Assembly: GCF_002081825.1 (NCBI RefSeq)
Contig: NZ_MUKU01000005.1
Span: 1 to 64,000, forward strand
Length of the DNA: 64,000 bases
Direction: 5' to 3'
Source of the DNA: Chromobacterium haemolyticum
Lineage (GTDB): Bacteria; Pseudomonadota; Gammaproteobacteria; Burkholderiales; Chromobacteriaceae
The first letter of the stretch is position 1. Each line of letters starts with the position of its first letter. Position numbers and translations under genes: made by a program. Under the pieces are notes generated by a model. That model searched no databases. It had not been told where the DNA came from and worked only from the letters and a program-made list of their open reading frames with translations. Positions 1 to 5,889 of the stretch are shown here, one piece after another.

Positions 1-157
1 CGGTGATGCCTCAACGTTGGGTGGTGGAGCGCTCATTTGCTTGGCTTGAGAAATGCCGACGGTTATGGAAGAACTGCGAGCGGAAACTCAATACCAGCTT
101 GCAGTTCATCCATTTAGCCTTCCTCGTTCTGCTGCTCAAAAGATCGTGAACAGGCTC
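1..157 (+). mobile_element. IS5-family insertion sequence, right end only
   Basis: The window opens inside an insertion sequence; only its last ~157 bp are present. The transposase reading frame runs into the right terminal inverted repeat at 141-157 (agatcgtgaacaggctc), which contains the stop codon. The repeat is followed by TTA at 158-160 and then directly by a miniature element whose own ends are nearly identical to this repeat. IS5-type elements of the IS427/IS1031 kind duplicate a short TNA or TA target, which fits. The left part lies outside the window, so full length and subgroup cannot be judged. Confidence 0.8.
3..149 (+). CDS. IS5-family transposase, C-terminal part
   Basis: The last 48 codons of a DDE transposase, open at the window start. 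The segment RWVVERSFAWLEKCRRLW is the typical C-terminal region of IS5-family (IS427/IS1031-like) transposases and carries the catalytic glutamate (in VVERS) of the DDE triad. A hydrophobic tail (FIHLAFLVLLLKRS) follows and the TGA stop lies inside the terminal inverted repeat. It is probably the end of an intact gene, but the N-terminal part with the two aspartates is not visible. It could supply the transposase that moves the ~140-bp miniature elements described elsewhere in this window. Confidence 0.85.
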   Translation: MMPQRWVVERSFAWLEKCRRLWKNCERKLNTSLQFIHLAFLVLLLKRS

Positions 158-160
158 TTA

Positions 161-300
161 GAACCTGTTCATAGTCTGCTGCGCTTCGGCGATACGGCGT
201 TAAAAACAAGCTCAAAATGCTCATGTACCACTTGTACATTCCGCTTTTTCGCTTGTTTTCGCCTTGTCTCGCCCTAGCTCGCGAGACTTTGAATAGGCTC
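161..300 (+). mobile_element. Miniature IS5-related element (MITE), copy 1
   Basis: A 140-bp non-coding element starting gaacctgttcatagtctgct and ending gactttgaataggctc. The ends are imperfect inverted repeats of each other and of the IS end at 141-157. It is flanked by TTA on both sides (158-160 and 301-303), as expected of a 3-bp TNA target duplication. Copies 1 and 2 sit in tandem, separated by one TTA. Confidence 0.85.
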
Positions 301-303
301 TTA

Positions 304-445
304 GAACCTGTTCACGATCTGCTGCGCCGCGGCGATACGGCGTTGAAACCATCTTCGAAATGCTCATGTACCGTATATGTACATTCCGCTTTCTCAGCCG
401 TTTTCGCCTTGTCTCTCCCTTGCTCGCGAGATCGTAAACAGGCTC
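304..445 (+). mobile_element. Miniature IS5-related element (MITE), copy 2
   Basis: A 142-bp element in the same orientation as copy 1. It begins gaacctgttcacgatctgct and ends gagatcgtaaacaggctc, with the 17-bp terminal repeats clearly complementary. TTA flanks it on both sides (301-303, 446-448). Its right end differs from the IS right end (141-157) at a single position, the best evidence that both are moved by the same transposase. Confidence 0.88.
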
Positions 446-463
446 TTAAAGTCAACTGCAGGG

Positions 464-500
464 ACCCCTGACGCGCCGTATGGCGGCGTCGGGGTTTTTG
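464..500 (+). terminator. Rho-independent terminator
   Basis: ACCCC at 464-468, a GC-rich stem around a GTAT loop, then GGGGT and a T-run at 491-499. It points rightward, so it probably belonged to a gene upstream of the IS/MITE cluster and now closes transcription leaving the IS, opposite the convergent solute-binding protein gene. Confidence 0.65.
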
Positions 501-528
501 TTTATGGGGGGAGCCGGCGGCTTTCCAT

Positions 529-1353
529 TTACCGGGCCGGCGTCTGGAGAAAATGCTCAACGATGCGTTCGGTTTCGCCGGACTGTTTCATTGCCAGCAA
601 GGCCGCGCTCAGCTTGCCGGCCAGAGAGGCAGGGTCCAGCCGCTGCGGGTAGTTGTCCGGGCTCAGCGGCTGGTCGGCGCGGTAATCCGGGTTGGGCAGC
701 GCGCGGTAAAAGCGCGAATGCTTGGAAAAGCCCATATGCATGGCTTGCCAGGGCTCCAGCGACGGGTGCAGCGTCAGCCCGGCCGGCCGCAGCCGCTCCC
801 AGTAGAAGCGCAGCGTGAGTTCGTCGTAGATGTAGAAATCCGCCTTGCCGGCGCTGATCAGGCGGAAGGCGCGTTCGACGTCCAGCTCCGGCACTTGCAG
901 CACCTTGATGCGCGCTTGCCACGGCGGGGGAATCAGGTCCGGGTTGCCCAGGCTGCGCAGCTCCACGCTATTGTTCAGTTCGGCGTAGCCGCGTAGGGGC
1001 GGGTGTTTGGCGCGGGTAATGATGACGTGACGCTCGCGCAGGCCGTTGGCCACGAACAGGACGATGGGTTCGCGCTCCGCGCTATAGGTGTAGCCGGGGT
1101 AGAAATCCACCTCGCCTTGCGTCAGCGCTTGCAGTACCCGCTTTTTTGGCAGGCGCACCACTTTCAGCGCGCAGCCGATGCGCTGGCAGGCGCGGCTGTA
1201 CAGGGCTTTATAGATGCCCTCGTCGCTCTCGTCCTCGATATAGGGACGCCGCTCATTGGTGCGGTAGCCCATCACCAGCTCGGGCTCGCGCGCCCGCGCC
1301 GGGAAGGCCTGGGCCGCGATGGCGGCGATGATGAGGCAGAGCGCTAGACGCAT
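529..1353 (-). CDS. Periplasmic solute-binding protein, SBP_bac_3-like
   Basis: A 274-residue exported protein. A signal peptide of about 21 residues ends in FPARA, followed by an extracellular solute-binding family 3-like body: an early GYRTNERRPYIEDE segment, 'EGIYKALYSRACQRIG', and a second lobe with 'ERAFRLISAGKADFYIYDE'. Proteins of this size and layout bind amino acids or similar small polar solutes in the periplasm, or serve as sensors. No permease or ATPase gene lies next to it, so it is either an orphan or works with a transporter encoded elsewhere. A good ribosome site (aggaggg) precedes the ATG. The substrate cannot be told from sequence. Confidence 0.75.
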   Translation of the reverse strand: MRLALCLIIAAIAAQAFPARAREPELVMGYRTNERRPYIEDESDEGIYKALYSRACQRIGCALKVVRLPKKRVLQALTQGEVDFYPGYTYSAEREPIVLFVANGLRERHVIITRAKHPPLRGYAELNNSVELRSLGNPDLIPPPWQARIKVLQVPELDVERAFRLISAGKADFYIYDELTLRFYWERLRPAGLTLHPSLEPWQAMHMGFSKHSRFYRALPNPDYRADQPLSPDNYPQRLDPASLAGKLSAALLAMKQSGETERIVEHFLQTPAR

Positions 1354-1535
1354 GACGGTCCCTCCTGTAGTTCGTTTTCAGCTTATGTCATTTCCATCGC
1401 CTGCGCGCGGTGGAGACAAATGTATGATAGAAATAGATAGGTTCCCGAAAAATTCATCGCTTTTTCAAATGTATGTCCGCTTGCACAATGCTGACCGCAG
1501 CCATGTGGCTGGAAACCGGTCTTGGAGACGCGGCG

Positions 1536-2627
1536 ATGAGCACTAGACGACATTTCCTGGGCACAAGCCTGTTGACGGCGGGCAGCGTGATGGCCGCCCG
1601 CGCTTGGAGCGCGGAGCCGAGCGCGGCCGGCTACCGCATGCCGGACGAGGGCGAAGGCCACGCCGCCACCTGGATGGCCTTCGGTCCCAGCCTGGAGGTG
1701 TGGGGCACGGGCCTGCTGCCGGTGGTGCGGCGGGATCTGGCGCGAGTGGCCCAGGCCATCGCCGCCCACGAGCCGGTGCGCATGCTGACGCGCGCCGAGG
1801 ATATGGCGCTGGCGGCCAAGCTGTGCGGACCCAAGGTGGAACTGGTGGAGCAGCCGCTGGACGATCTGTGGATACGCGACAGCGGCCCGGTCTTCGTCAA
1901 GGGCGAAGGCGGGGCGCCGGCGGCGGTGGATTTCAACTTCAACGGCTGGGGCGGCAAGCAGGCGCATCGTCGAGATGCCAAAGTGGCCGCCGCGGTGGCG
2001 GCCAAGAGCGGCGCGCCGGCCGTGAGAACCTCATTGGTGCTGGAGGGCGGCGGCATCGAAGTGGACGGCGAGGGCACGGCCATCATTACGGAGAGCTGCG
2101 TGCTCAACCCCAATCGCAACCCCGGCTGGAGCAAGGCGCGCTGCGAGCGCGAACTGCGCCGGCTGCTGGGCGTGAACAAGGTGATCTGGCTGCCCGGCAT
2201 CGCCGGCCGCGACATCACCGACGGCCATACCGATTTCTACGCCCGTTTCGCCCGCCCCGGCGTAGTGGTGGCCGGCCTGGACACGGATCCGCAGTCCTAC
2301 GATTACGCGGTGACCCGTCGCCACCTGACCTTGCTGCGCCAGGCGCGCGACGCGCGCGGCCGCCAGCTGGAGGTGGTGGTCCTGCCGGGACCCGAGCGGG
2401 TGCGGCCCGAGTACGAGGGCCATGAGATGGCGGCCGGCTACATCAATTTCTATGTCTGCAACGGCGCGGTGATCGCGCCGGAGTTCGGCGACGCCAAGGC
2501 CGACCGCAACGCGGGCGCGGCGCTGCGCGAGTTGTTCCCGCAGCGAGAGGTGGTGCAGTTGAACATCGACGGCATCGCGGCTGGCGGCGGCGGCATTCAT
2601 TGCGCCACCCAACAACAACCGGCCTGA
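1536..2627 (+). CDS. Agmatine deiminase / peptidyl-arginine deiminase family protein, Tat-exported
   Basis: A 363-residue member of the agmatine deiminase (PAD_porph) family, which hydrolyses guanidino groups, classically agmatine to N-carbamoylputrescine. The active-site elements are visible: Asp115 in WIRDSGP, Glu170 before GGG, His231 in DGHTDF and the nucleophile Cys356 in GGGGIHCATQQ. The start at 1536 is preferred because it directly gives a twin-arginine leader (STRRHFLG, then a hydrophobic stretch to about residue 26) and has a GGAG upstream. AguA enzymes are usually cytoplasmic, so an exported, Tat-dependent version is unusual. The gene ends exactly at the TGA that borders a miniature element. 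Substrate specificity is uncertain. Confidence 0.85.
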   Translation: MSTRRHFLGTSLLTAGSVMAARAWSAEPSAAGYRMPDEGEGHAATWMAFGPSLEVWGTGLLPVVRRDLARVAQAIAAHEPVRMLTRAEDMALAAKLCGPKVELVEQPLDDLWIRDSGPVFVKGEGGAPAAVDFNFNGWGGKQAHRRDAKVAAAVAAKSGAPAVRTSLVLEGGGIEVDGEGTAIITESCVLNPNRNPGWSKARCERELRRLLGVNKVIWLPGIAGRDITDGHTDFYARFARPGVVVAGLDTDPQSYDYAVTRRHLTLLRQARDARGRQLEVVVLPGPERVRPEYEGHEMAAGYINFYVCNGAVIAPEFGDAKADRNAGAALRELFPQREVVQLNIDGIAAGGGGIHCATQQQPA

Positions 2628-2768
2628 GAACCTGTCTATGCTCTTGCGAGCAAGGGCGAGACAAGGCGAAAACGGCTGAAAAAGCGGAATGTACAAGTGG
2701 TATATGAGCATTTCGAAGCCGCCACGCCTTATCTCTCCCTTCTTGCTTGCGGGACGTTGAACAGGTTC
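2628..2768 (-). mobile_element. Miniature IS5-related element (MITE), copy 3
   Basis: A 141-bp copy in reverse orientation relative to copies 1 and 2. It starts gaacctgtctatgctcttgc immediately after the TGA stop of the deiminase gene and ends gacgttgaacaggttc, followed by TCA. The flanking trinucleotides (TGA left, TCA right) both fit TNA but are not identical, suggesting a nested or recombined insertion. Confidence 0.8.
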
Positions 2769-2771
2769 TCA

Positions 2772-2795
2772 GCTCGCGGGATCGTAAACATGTTC
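2772..2795. repeat. Remnant end of a further miniature element
   Basis: The 24 bases gctcgcgggatcgtaaacat-gttc match the right terminus of the miniature element and are followed by TAA. They adjoin copy 3, so copy 3 probably inserted next to or within an older copy of which only this end remains. Confidence 0.65.
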
Positions 2796-2866
2796 TAATC
2801 GGGCGGCGTAGCAGGCAACATCGCCTCCACGCCGGCCCAGGCCGGAAACCAGGAGGACATATCCGG

Positions 2867-3820
2867 ATGGATAGAGGCAGTAAAAGCGGCGGGCCGAAGG
2901 CGGGCGAGTGGGAAGACCAGGCAACGGGCGCGCTTGGCCGCCTGCCGTCGCTGCGGCTGCTGACCGGTTTCGAAACCGCCGCGCGCCTGGGCAGCGTCTC
3001 CCGCGCCGCTGAAGCGCTGAACCTGTCGCAGTCCGCGGTCAGCCACCAGATTCAACAGTTGGAAGCCTTTGTCGGCCAGCCCTTGTTCCAGCGCGTGGGT
3101 CGCGGCATCGAACTGACCTTTGCCGGCGAAATGCTGCAGCAGAGCGTGCGCCGCGCGTTGGACACGCTGCGTCGCGGCTTGGACCGCATCGCGGTCTACA
3201 CGGACCCGGGCCTGGTGGTGTTGGTGGGGCCGGCTTTTTTGCTGCACGGCTGGCTGCAGGGGCGCTTGGACCGCCTGCGCGCAGCCCACCCCGACATCGT
3301 GCCGCTGTTGTCCACCGACGAAGAGCCGGGCCAGGCCGATGAGATCGACGTCGACATCGTCATCGGCCGGCAGCCGCTGGCGATGGCCGGCTGGGAAGAC
3401 GCGGCCTGGCTGCGCGAGGATTGGCGTTTCGTCGCCGCGCCGGCCTTGGCGGAACGGCTGGCGGCGCTGCCGGCCGAGCGTCATCCGCAGCTGGCGCGTT
3501 TGATCTGCCTGGAAAAAGCGAGCATGCCGGAGGCGGCTGCCGCCGCGATGCAGTCCATGCTGCCGCGCTTCGGCATCGCCGCCGCCTACGATGCGCCGCA
3601 GCTGGCGCTGGACGCGGCCTTGCGCGGCCACGGCATCGCTTGCCTGCCGTCGATGGCCTTGGAAGAAGCGCTGGCAGAAGGCCGGCTGCGCGAACTGGCC
3701 GGCTACCCGCGCCAGCCGGGCGCGCAATGGTGGTTGTCCCGGCCGCGGGACGCGCTGCGCAGCGCGGCGATGGCGCGTATGTTCGATTGGCTGCGGGAAG
3801 AGGGCGCCGCCGGCGAGTGA
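2867..3820 (+). CDS. LysR-family transcriptional regulator
   Basis: A 317-residue LysR-type regulator. The winged-helix DNA-binding region is at about residues 28-88 (LRLLTGFETAARLGSVSRAA, then LNLSQSAVSHQIQQLE), followed by the LysR substrate-binding fold. The segment 'LRGHGIACLPSMALEEALAEGRL' near the C-terminus is typical of GcvA-like members. The start at 2867 has an AGGAGG ten bases upstream; an extended reading from 2747 would begin inside the miniature-element remnant and is not believed. It follows the deiminase gene in the same direction but is separated by the miniature element. The target genes are unknown. Confidence 0.88.
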   Translation: MDRGSKSGGPKAGEWEDQATGALGRLPSLRLLTGFETAARLGSVSRAAEALNLSQSAVSHQIQQLEAFVGQPLFQRVGRGIELTFAGEMLQQSVRRALDTLRRGLDRIAVYTDPGLVVLVGPAFLLHGWLQGRLDRLRAAHPDIVPLLSTDEEPGQADEIDVDIVIGRQPLAMAGWEDAAWLREDWRFVAAPALAERLAALPAERHPQLARLICLEKASMPEAAAAAMQSMLPRFGIAAAYDAPQLALDAALRGHGIACLPSMALEEALAEGRLRELAGYPRQPGAQWWLSRPRDALRSAAMARMFDWLREEGAAGE

Positions 3821-3860
3821 AGCGGTTTGGCGGCGGCGCCGCATGACAGCGGCCGCCGCT

Positions 3861-4003
3861 TGTCTGTTCTTGATCTGCGGCGCGTTGCGAGGCGTCATAC
3901 GATCAGGGCCGCTTCGACATGCTTATCCGCTTATCGATCACTCCGCTTTTTCGCTGGTTTTCAACGCCGTAGCTCCGACGCGCAGCGGATCGTAAACAGG
4001 TTC
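3861..4003 (-). mobile_element. Miniature IS5-related element (MITE), copy 4, diverged
   Basis: The right end (cgcagcggatcgtaaacagg-ttc) and adjoining ~45 bp match the element well. The left half is degraded and partly in the opposite sense, so the left boundary near 3861 is approximate. It lies between two convergent genes, and the TCA that follows (4004-4006) is the stop codon of the minus-strand gene. Confidence 0.6.
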
Positions 4004-4345
4004 TCAGGACGTCACCGCCTCCAGCTTGGCCGCGGCCAACTGCAAACGTTGTTGCAGGGGTTCCAGCAAAGCCCACAGCGCCTTGCCGCGCAGTTGCGCG
4101 TTTTCCGTGTGGCGCAGCATCAGCAGCAGCGCGCTCAGCGCCTCGCAGCATTGGCGCAGCTCGTCGGCGATGTCGTCGTAGTGTTCGCAGCAGCGGGACA
4201 GATAGGCCAGCTCAAGGTCGATGGCGGCGAGGGCGGGGTTGTCGCTGCGCTGCGCGTGCAATTGCTGGACGGTCTTGATCAGGCGGGCGGGCGGTTTGGC
4301 CGGCGGCGGTTTGGCGAATCGGGCGAGGAGGTTGCGTATCGGCAT
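4004..4345 (-). CDS. Small hypothetical protein, possibly DUF1484-like
   Basis: A 113-residue, mostly helical protein without signal peptide or membrane segment. The start at 4345 (MPIRNLLARF) has AGGAG upstream. It contains the segment 'LAAIDLELAYLSRCCEHYDD' and ends in 'LLEPLQQRLQLAAAKLE'. The gene at 29983-30363 has the same layout, including 'LLEPIQQRLKQGL', so the two are paralogues. The family resembles the small DUF1484-type proteins of Chromobacterium and Ralstonia, but I am not certain of that name. Both paralogues have a miniature element close to their 3' side; here its flanking TCA supplies the stop codon. Function unknown. Confidence 0.6.
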   Translation of the reverse strand: MPIRNLLARFAKPPPAKPPARLIKTVQQLHAQRSDNPALAAIDLELAYLSRCCEHYDDIADELRQCCEALSALLLMLRHTENAQLRGKALWALLEPLQQRLQLAAAKLEAVTS

Positions 4346-4712
4346 GGCTGCTCCTAAAGGGGGCCAGCGGGCGCGGTCGGCGCTCCGGCCGGGGCTGGAC
4401 CGGCGGGATTCGCGCTTTCCAGAGGGCGGGCTTAGAATGCACGAATCGTGTCGGCGCCTGGTTTGGCCTTGACGCAAGCGCGACCTGGCGGATGGCCGCC
4501 GGGCCTTGGCCGGCTCAGCCTTGACGGCGTCGGCCGCTTTTTGTCATCGGCATGGAAACATCTGACCACGATTGAGGTTAATTGCAAATGCGAGCGTGGT
4601 CCGTCATGCGGGAAAATAAATATATTCAATAAAGTCAATGCATTGCATGGACCGCGAATGTTGTTTTTCCGTCTATCAGCTTGGTCCGTTGTTGAATCTG
4701 AGGGGGTGGGTA
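4346..4712. other. Divergent intergenic region
   Basis: 367 bp between the minus-strand hypothetical gene and the phage-type repressor gene. The left part is GC-rich; 4560-4660 is AT-rich (aaaataaatatattcaataa) and probably holds the promoter of the repressor gene. The perfect palindrome CAATGCATTG at 4636-4645 lies just downstream and could be an operator. No further gene is supported. Confidence 0.5.
4636..4645. promoter_or_regulatory. Candidate operator palindrome upstream of the XRE/S24 gene
   Basis: CAATGCATTG, a perfect 10-bp palindrome next to an AT-rich block and about 70 bp before the likely GTG start of the repressor-like gene. Autoregulation through such a site would be normal for this protein family. 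Binding is inferred only. Confidence 0.35.
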
Positions 4713-5354
4713 GTGGAATCTCTTGGCAAACGACTGAGGTTTATCCGCGATACGGTGCTGAAAGAAGCGCGCGATGTCACCGCGCAGAAACTGGGCATCT
4801 CGCTGGTGTCGCTGCAGAACTACGAAGGCGGCACGCGCAAACCGTCCGCCGTGCTGGTGGCCAAGTTTTCGCGTTTGACCGGCGTGCGGGCGGATTGGCT
4901 GCTGTTCGGTGAGGGCGAGGCCTTGCCGGGCGAGGCCGGTCCGCGGGCCGGCGAGACGGTGGAGCGCTATGCGCCGCAGGGCGCGCATGTGGAGGTGCCG
5001 TGTTACGGCGCCGGCGCGGCCTTGCCGCTGGCGCAGGGCTGGTTGGCGTCCCGGCTCAAGCTGCCGGCCGAGCAACTGGCGGTGGTGGCGGTGGCCGGCG
5101 ACGCGATGGCCGGCGTGTTGAACGACGGCGATCTGGCCCTGGTCAACCGGGCGGAAACGCAGCCGGGCAGCGGCTTGTACGCGCTGGAGCTGGACGGCGA
5201 GGTGGTGGTGCGCCGGGCGCAGAGGCTGCCGGGCGGCAAGCTGGGGCTGTCCAGCGCCAATGAGGCTTATCCGCCGTTCGAGGTGGACTTGGCCGCGCCG
5301 CCGGCGGATTTCTCGGTGTTGGGACGGGTGGTGTGGCTGGGGCGGCAGGTGTAG
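4713..5354 (+). CDS. XRE-family regulator with degenerate S24 (CI/LexA-like) domain
   Basis: A 213-residue protein with the layout of a phage CI-type repressor: an N-terminal helix-turn-helix at about residues 1-65 (AQKLGISLVSLQNYEGGTRK) and a C-terminal peptidase S24-like domain from about 95. The GTG at 4713 is chosen because AGGGGG lies six bases upstream and the HTH then starts normally. In S24 proteins the nucleophile is the Ser of a GDSM motif; here the motif reads GDAM (Ala131), and the region where the catalytic Lys is expected reads VVVRR. The domain should therefore be unable to cleave itself, though it may still dimerise. No other phage genes are near, so it is probably a domesticated regulator. 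Confidence 0.8.
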   Translation: MESLGKRLRFIRDTVLKEARDVTAQKLGISLVSLQNYEGGTRKPSAVLVAKFSRLTGVRADWLLFGEGEALPGEAGPRAGETVERYAPQGAHVEVPCYGAGAALPLAQGWLASRLKLPAEQLAVVAVAGDAMAGVLNDGDLALVNRAETQPGSGLYALELDGEVVVRRAQRLPGGKLGLSSANEAYPPFEVDLAAPPADFSVLGRVVWLGRQV

Positions 5355-5357
5355 CGC

Positions 5358-5885
5358 TCACCCCATCATCTTTTGCCACCACCAGCGCCAGCGCGCCATC
5401 GGCTTGCCGTCGGCGTTCAGCGGCCGGCCGTCGTCGGCGAAGCGTTCCGGCGGCCCCAGCGGTTTGCCCTCGATGAAGTTCTGCCGTTCCGCCAGCGCGC
5501 CGTTGGGGTGGTAGCGCTGTTGCAGGCCGTGCTTGAGGCCATTGCGGTACACCGCCAGCTCCGCCGGCCGGCCGTTGGGAAACAGGGTGCGGGTTTCGCC
5601 GTGCGGCAGGCCGTGGCGGTAATGGGCCTGGCGTTGCAGCGTGCCCTCCGGCGACCAATACTGCGCGGCGCCGTGCAGCTGGCCGCGCTGGTAATGCAGC
5701 TGGGCGGAGGGCTGGCCGCCGGGGTGCAGCAGGGTGGCTGGGCCGTGCAGCTGGCCGTCCTGGTAGTGGAAGCGCGCCAGCGGCGCGCCGGCCTGCTCGA
5801 TGCGCGCCGGGCCTTGCAGCTTGCCGTCGGCCAGTTGGCCGACGAAGCGCTGCTGGTCTTGCTGGAGGTCTATCGGTTCCGCCAT
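5358..5885 (-). CDS. MORN-variant repeat protein downstream of vgrG
   Basis: A 175-residue protein made of about six MORN-type repeats, with recurring units such as YQDGQLHGPATLLHPGG, YQRGQLHGAAQYWSPEG and YRNGLKHGLQQRYHPNG. It has no signal peptide. It starts four bases after the vgrG stop and is clearly the last gene of that operon. Proteins of the YwqK/MORN_2 type are found beside toxins and T6SS genes, where they are annotated as antitoxin-like or accessory, but the biochemical role is not settled. It could be an adaptor for loading cargo on VgrG, an immunity protein or an effector partner; sequence alone does not decide. Confidence 0.65.
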   Translation of the reverse strand: MAEPIDLQQDQQRFVGQLADGKLQGPARIEQAGAPLARFHYQDGQLHGPATLLHPGGQPSAQLHYQRGQLHGAAQYWSPEGTLQRQAHYRHGLPHGETRTLFPNGRPAELAVYRNGLKHGLQQRYHPNGALAERQNFIEGKPLGPPERFADDGRPLNADGKPMARWRWWWQKMMG

Positions 5886-5889
5886 CGCA

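Noticed and set aside
161-445. Two tandem ~140-bp repeats that could be taken for the start of a repeat array or CRISPR
   Set aside because: Units are far too long, have inverted-repeat ends and are separated by only three bases; no spacers. They are transposable elements.
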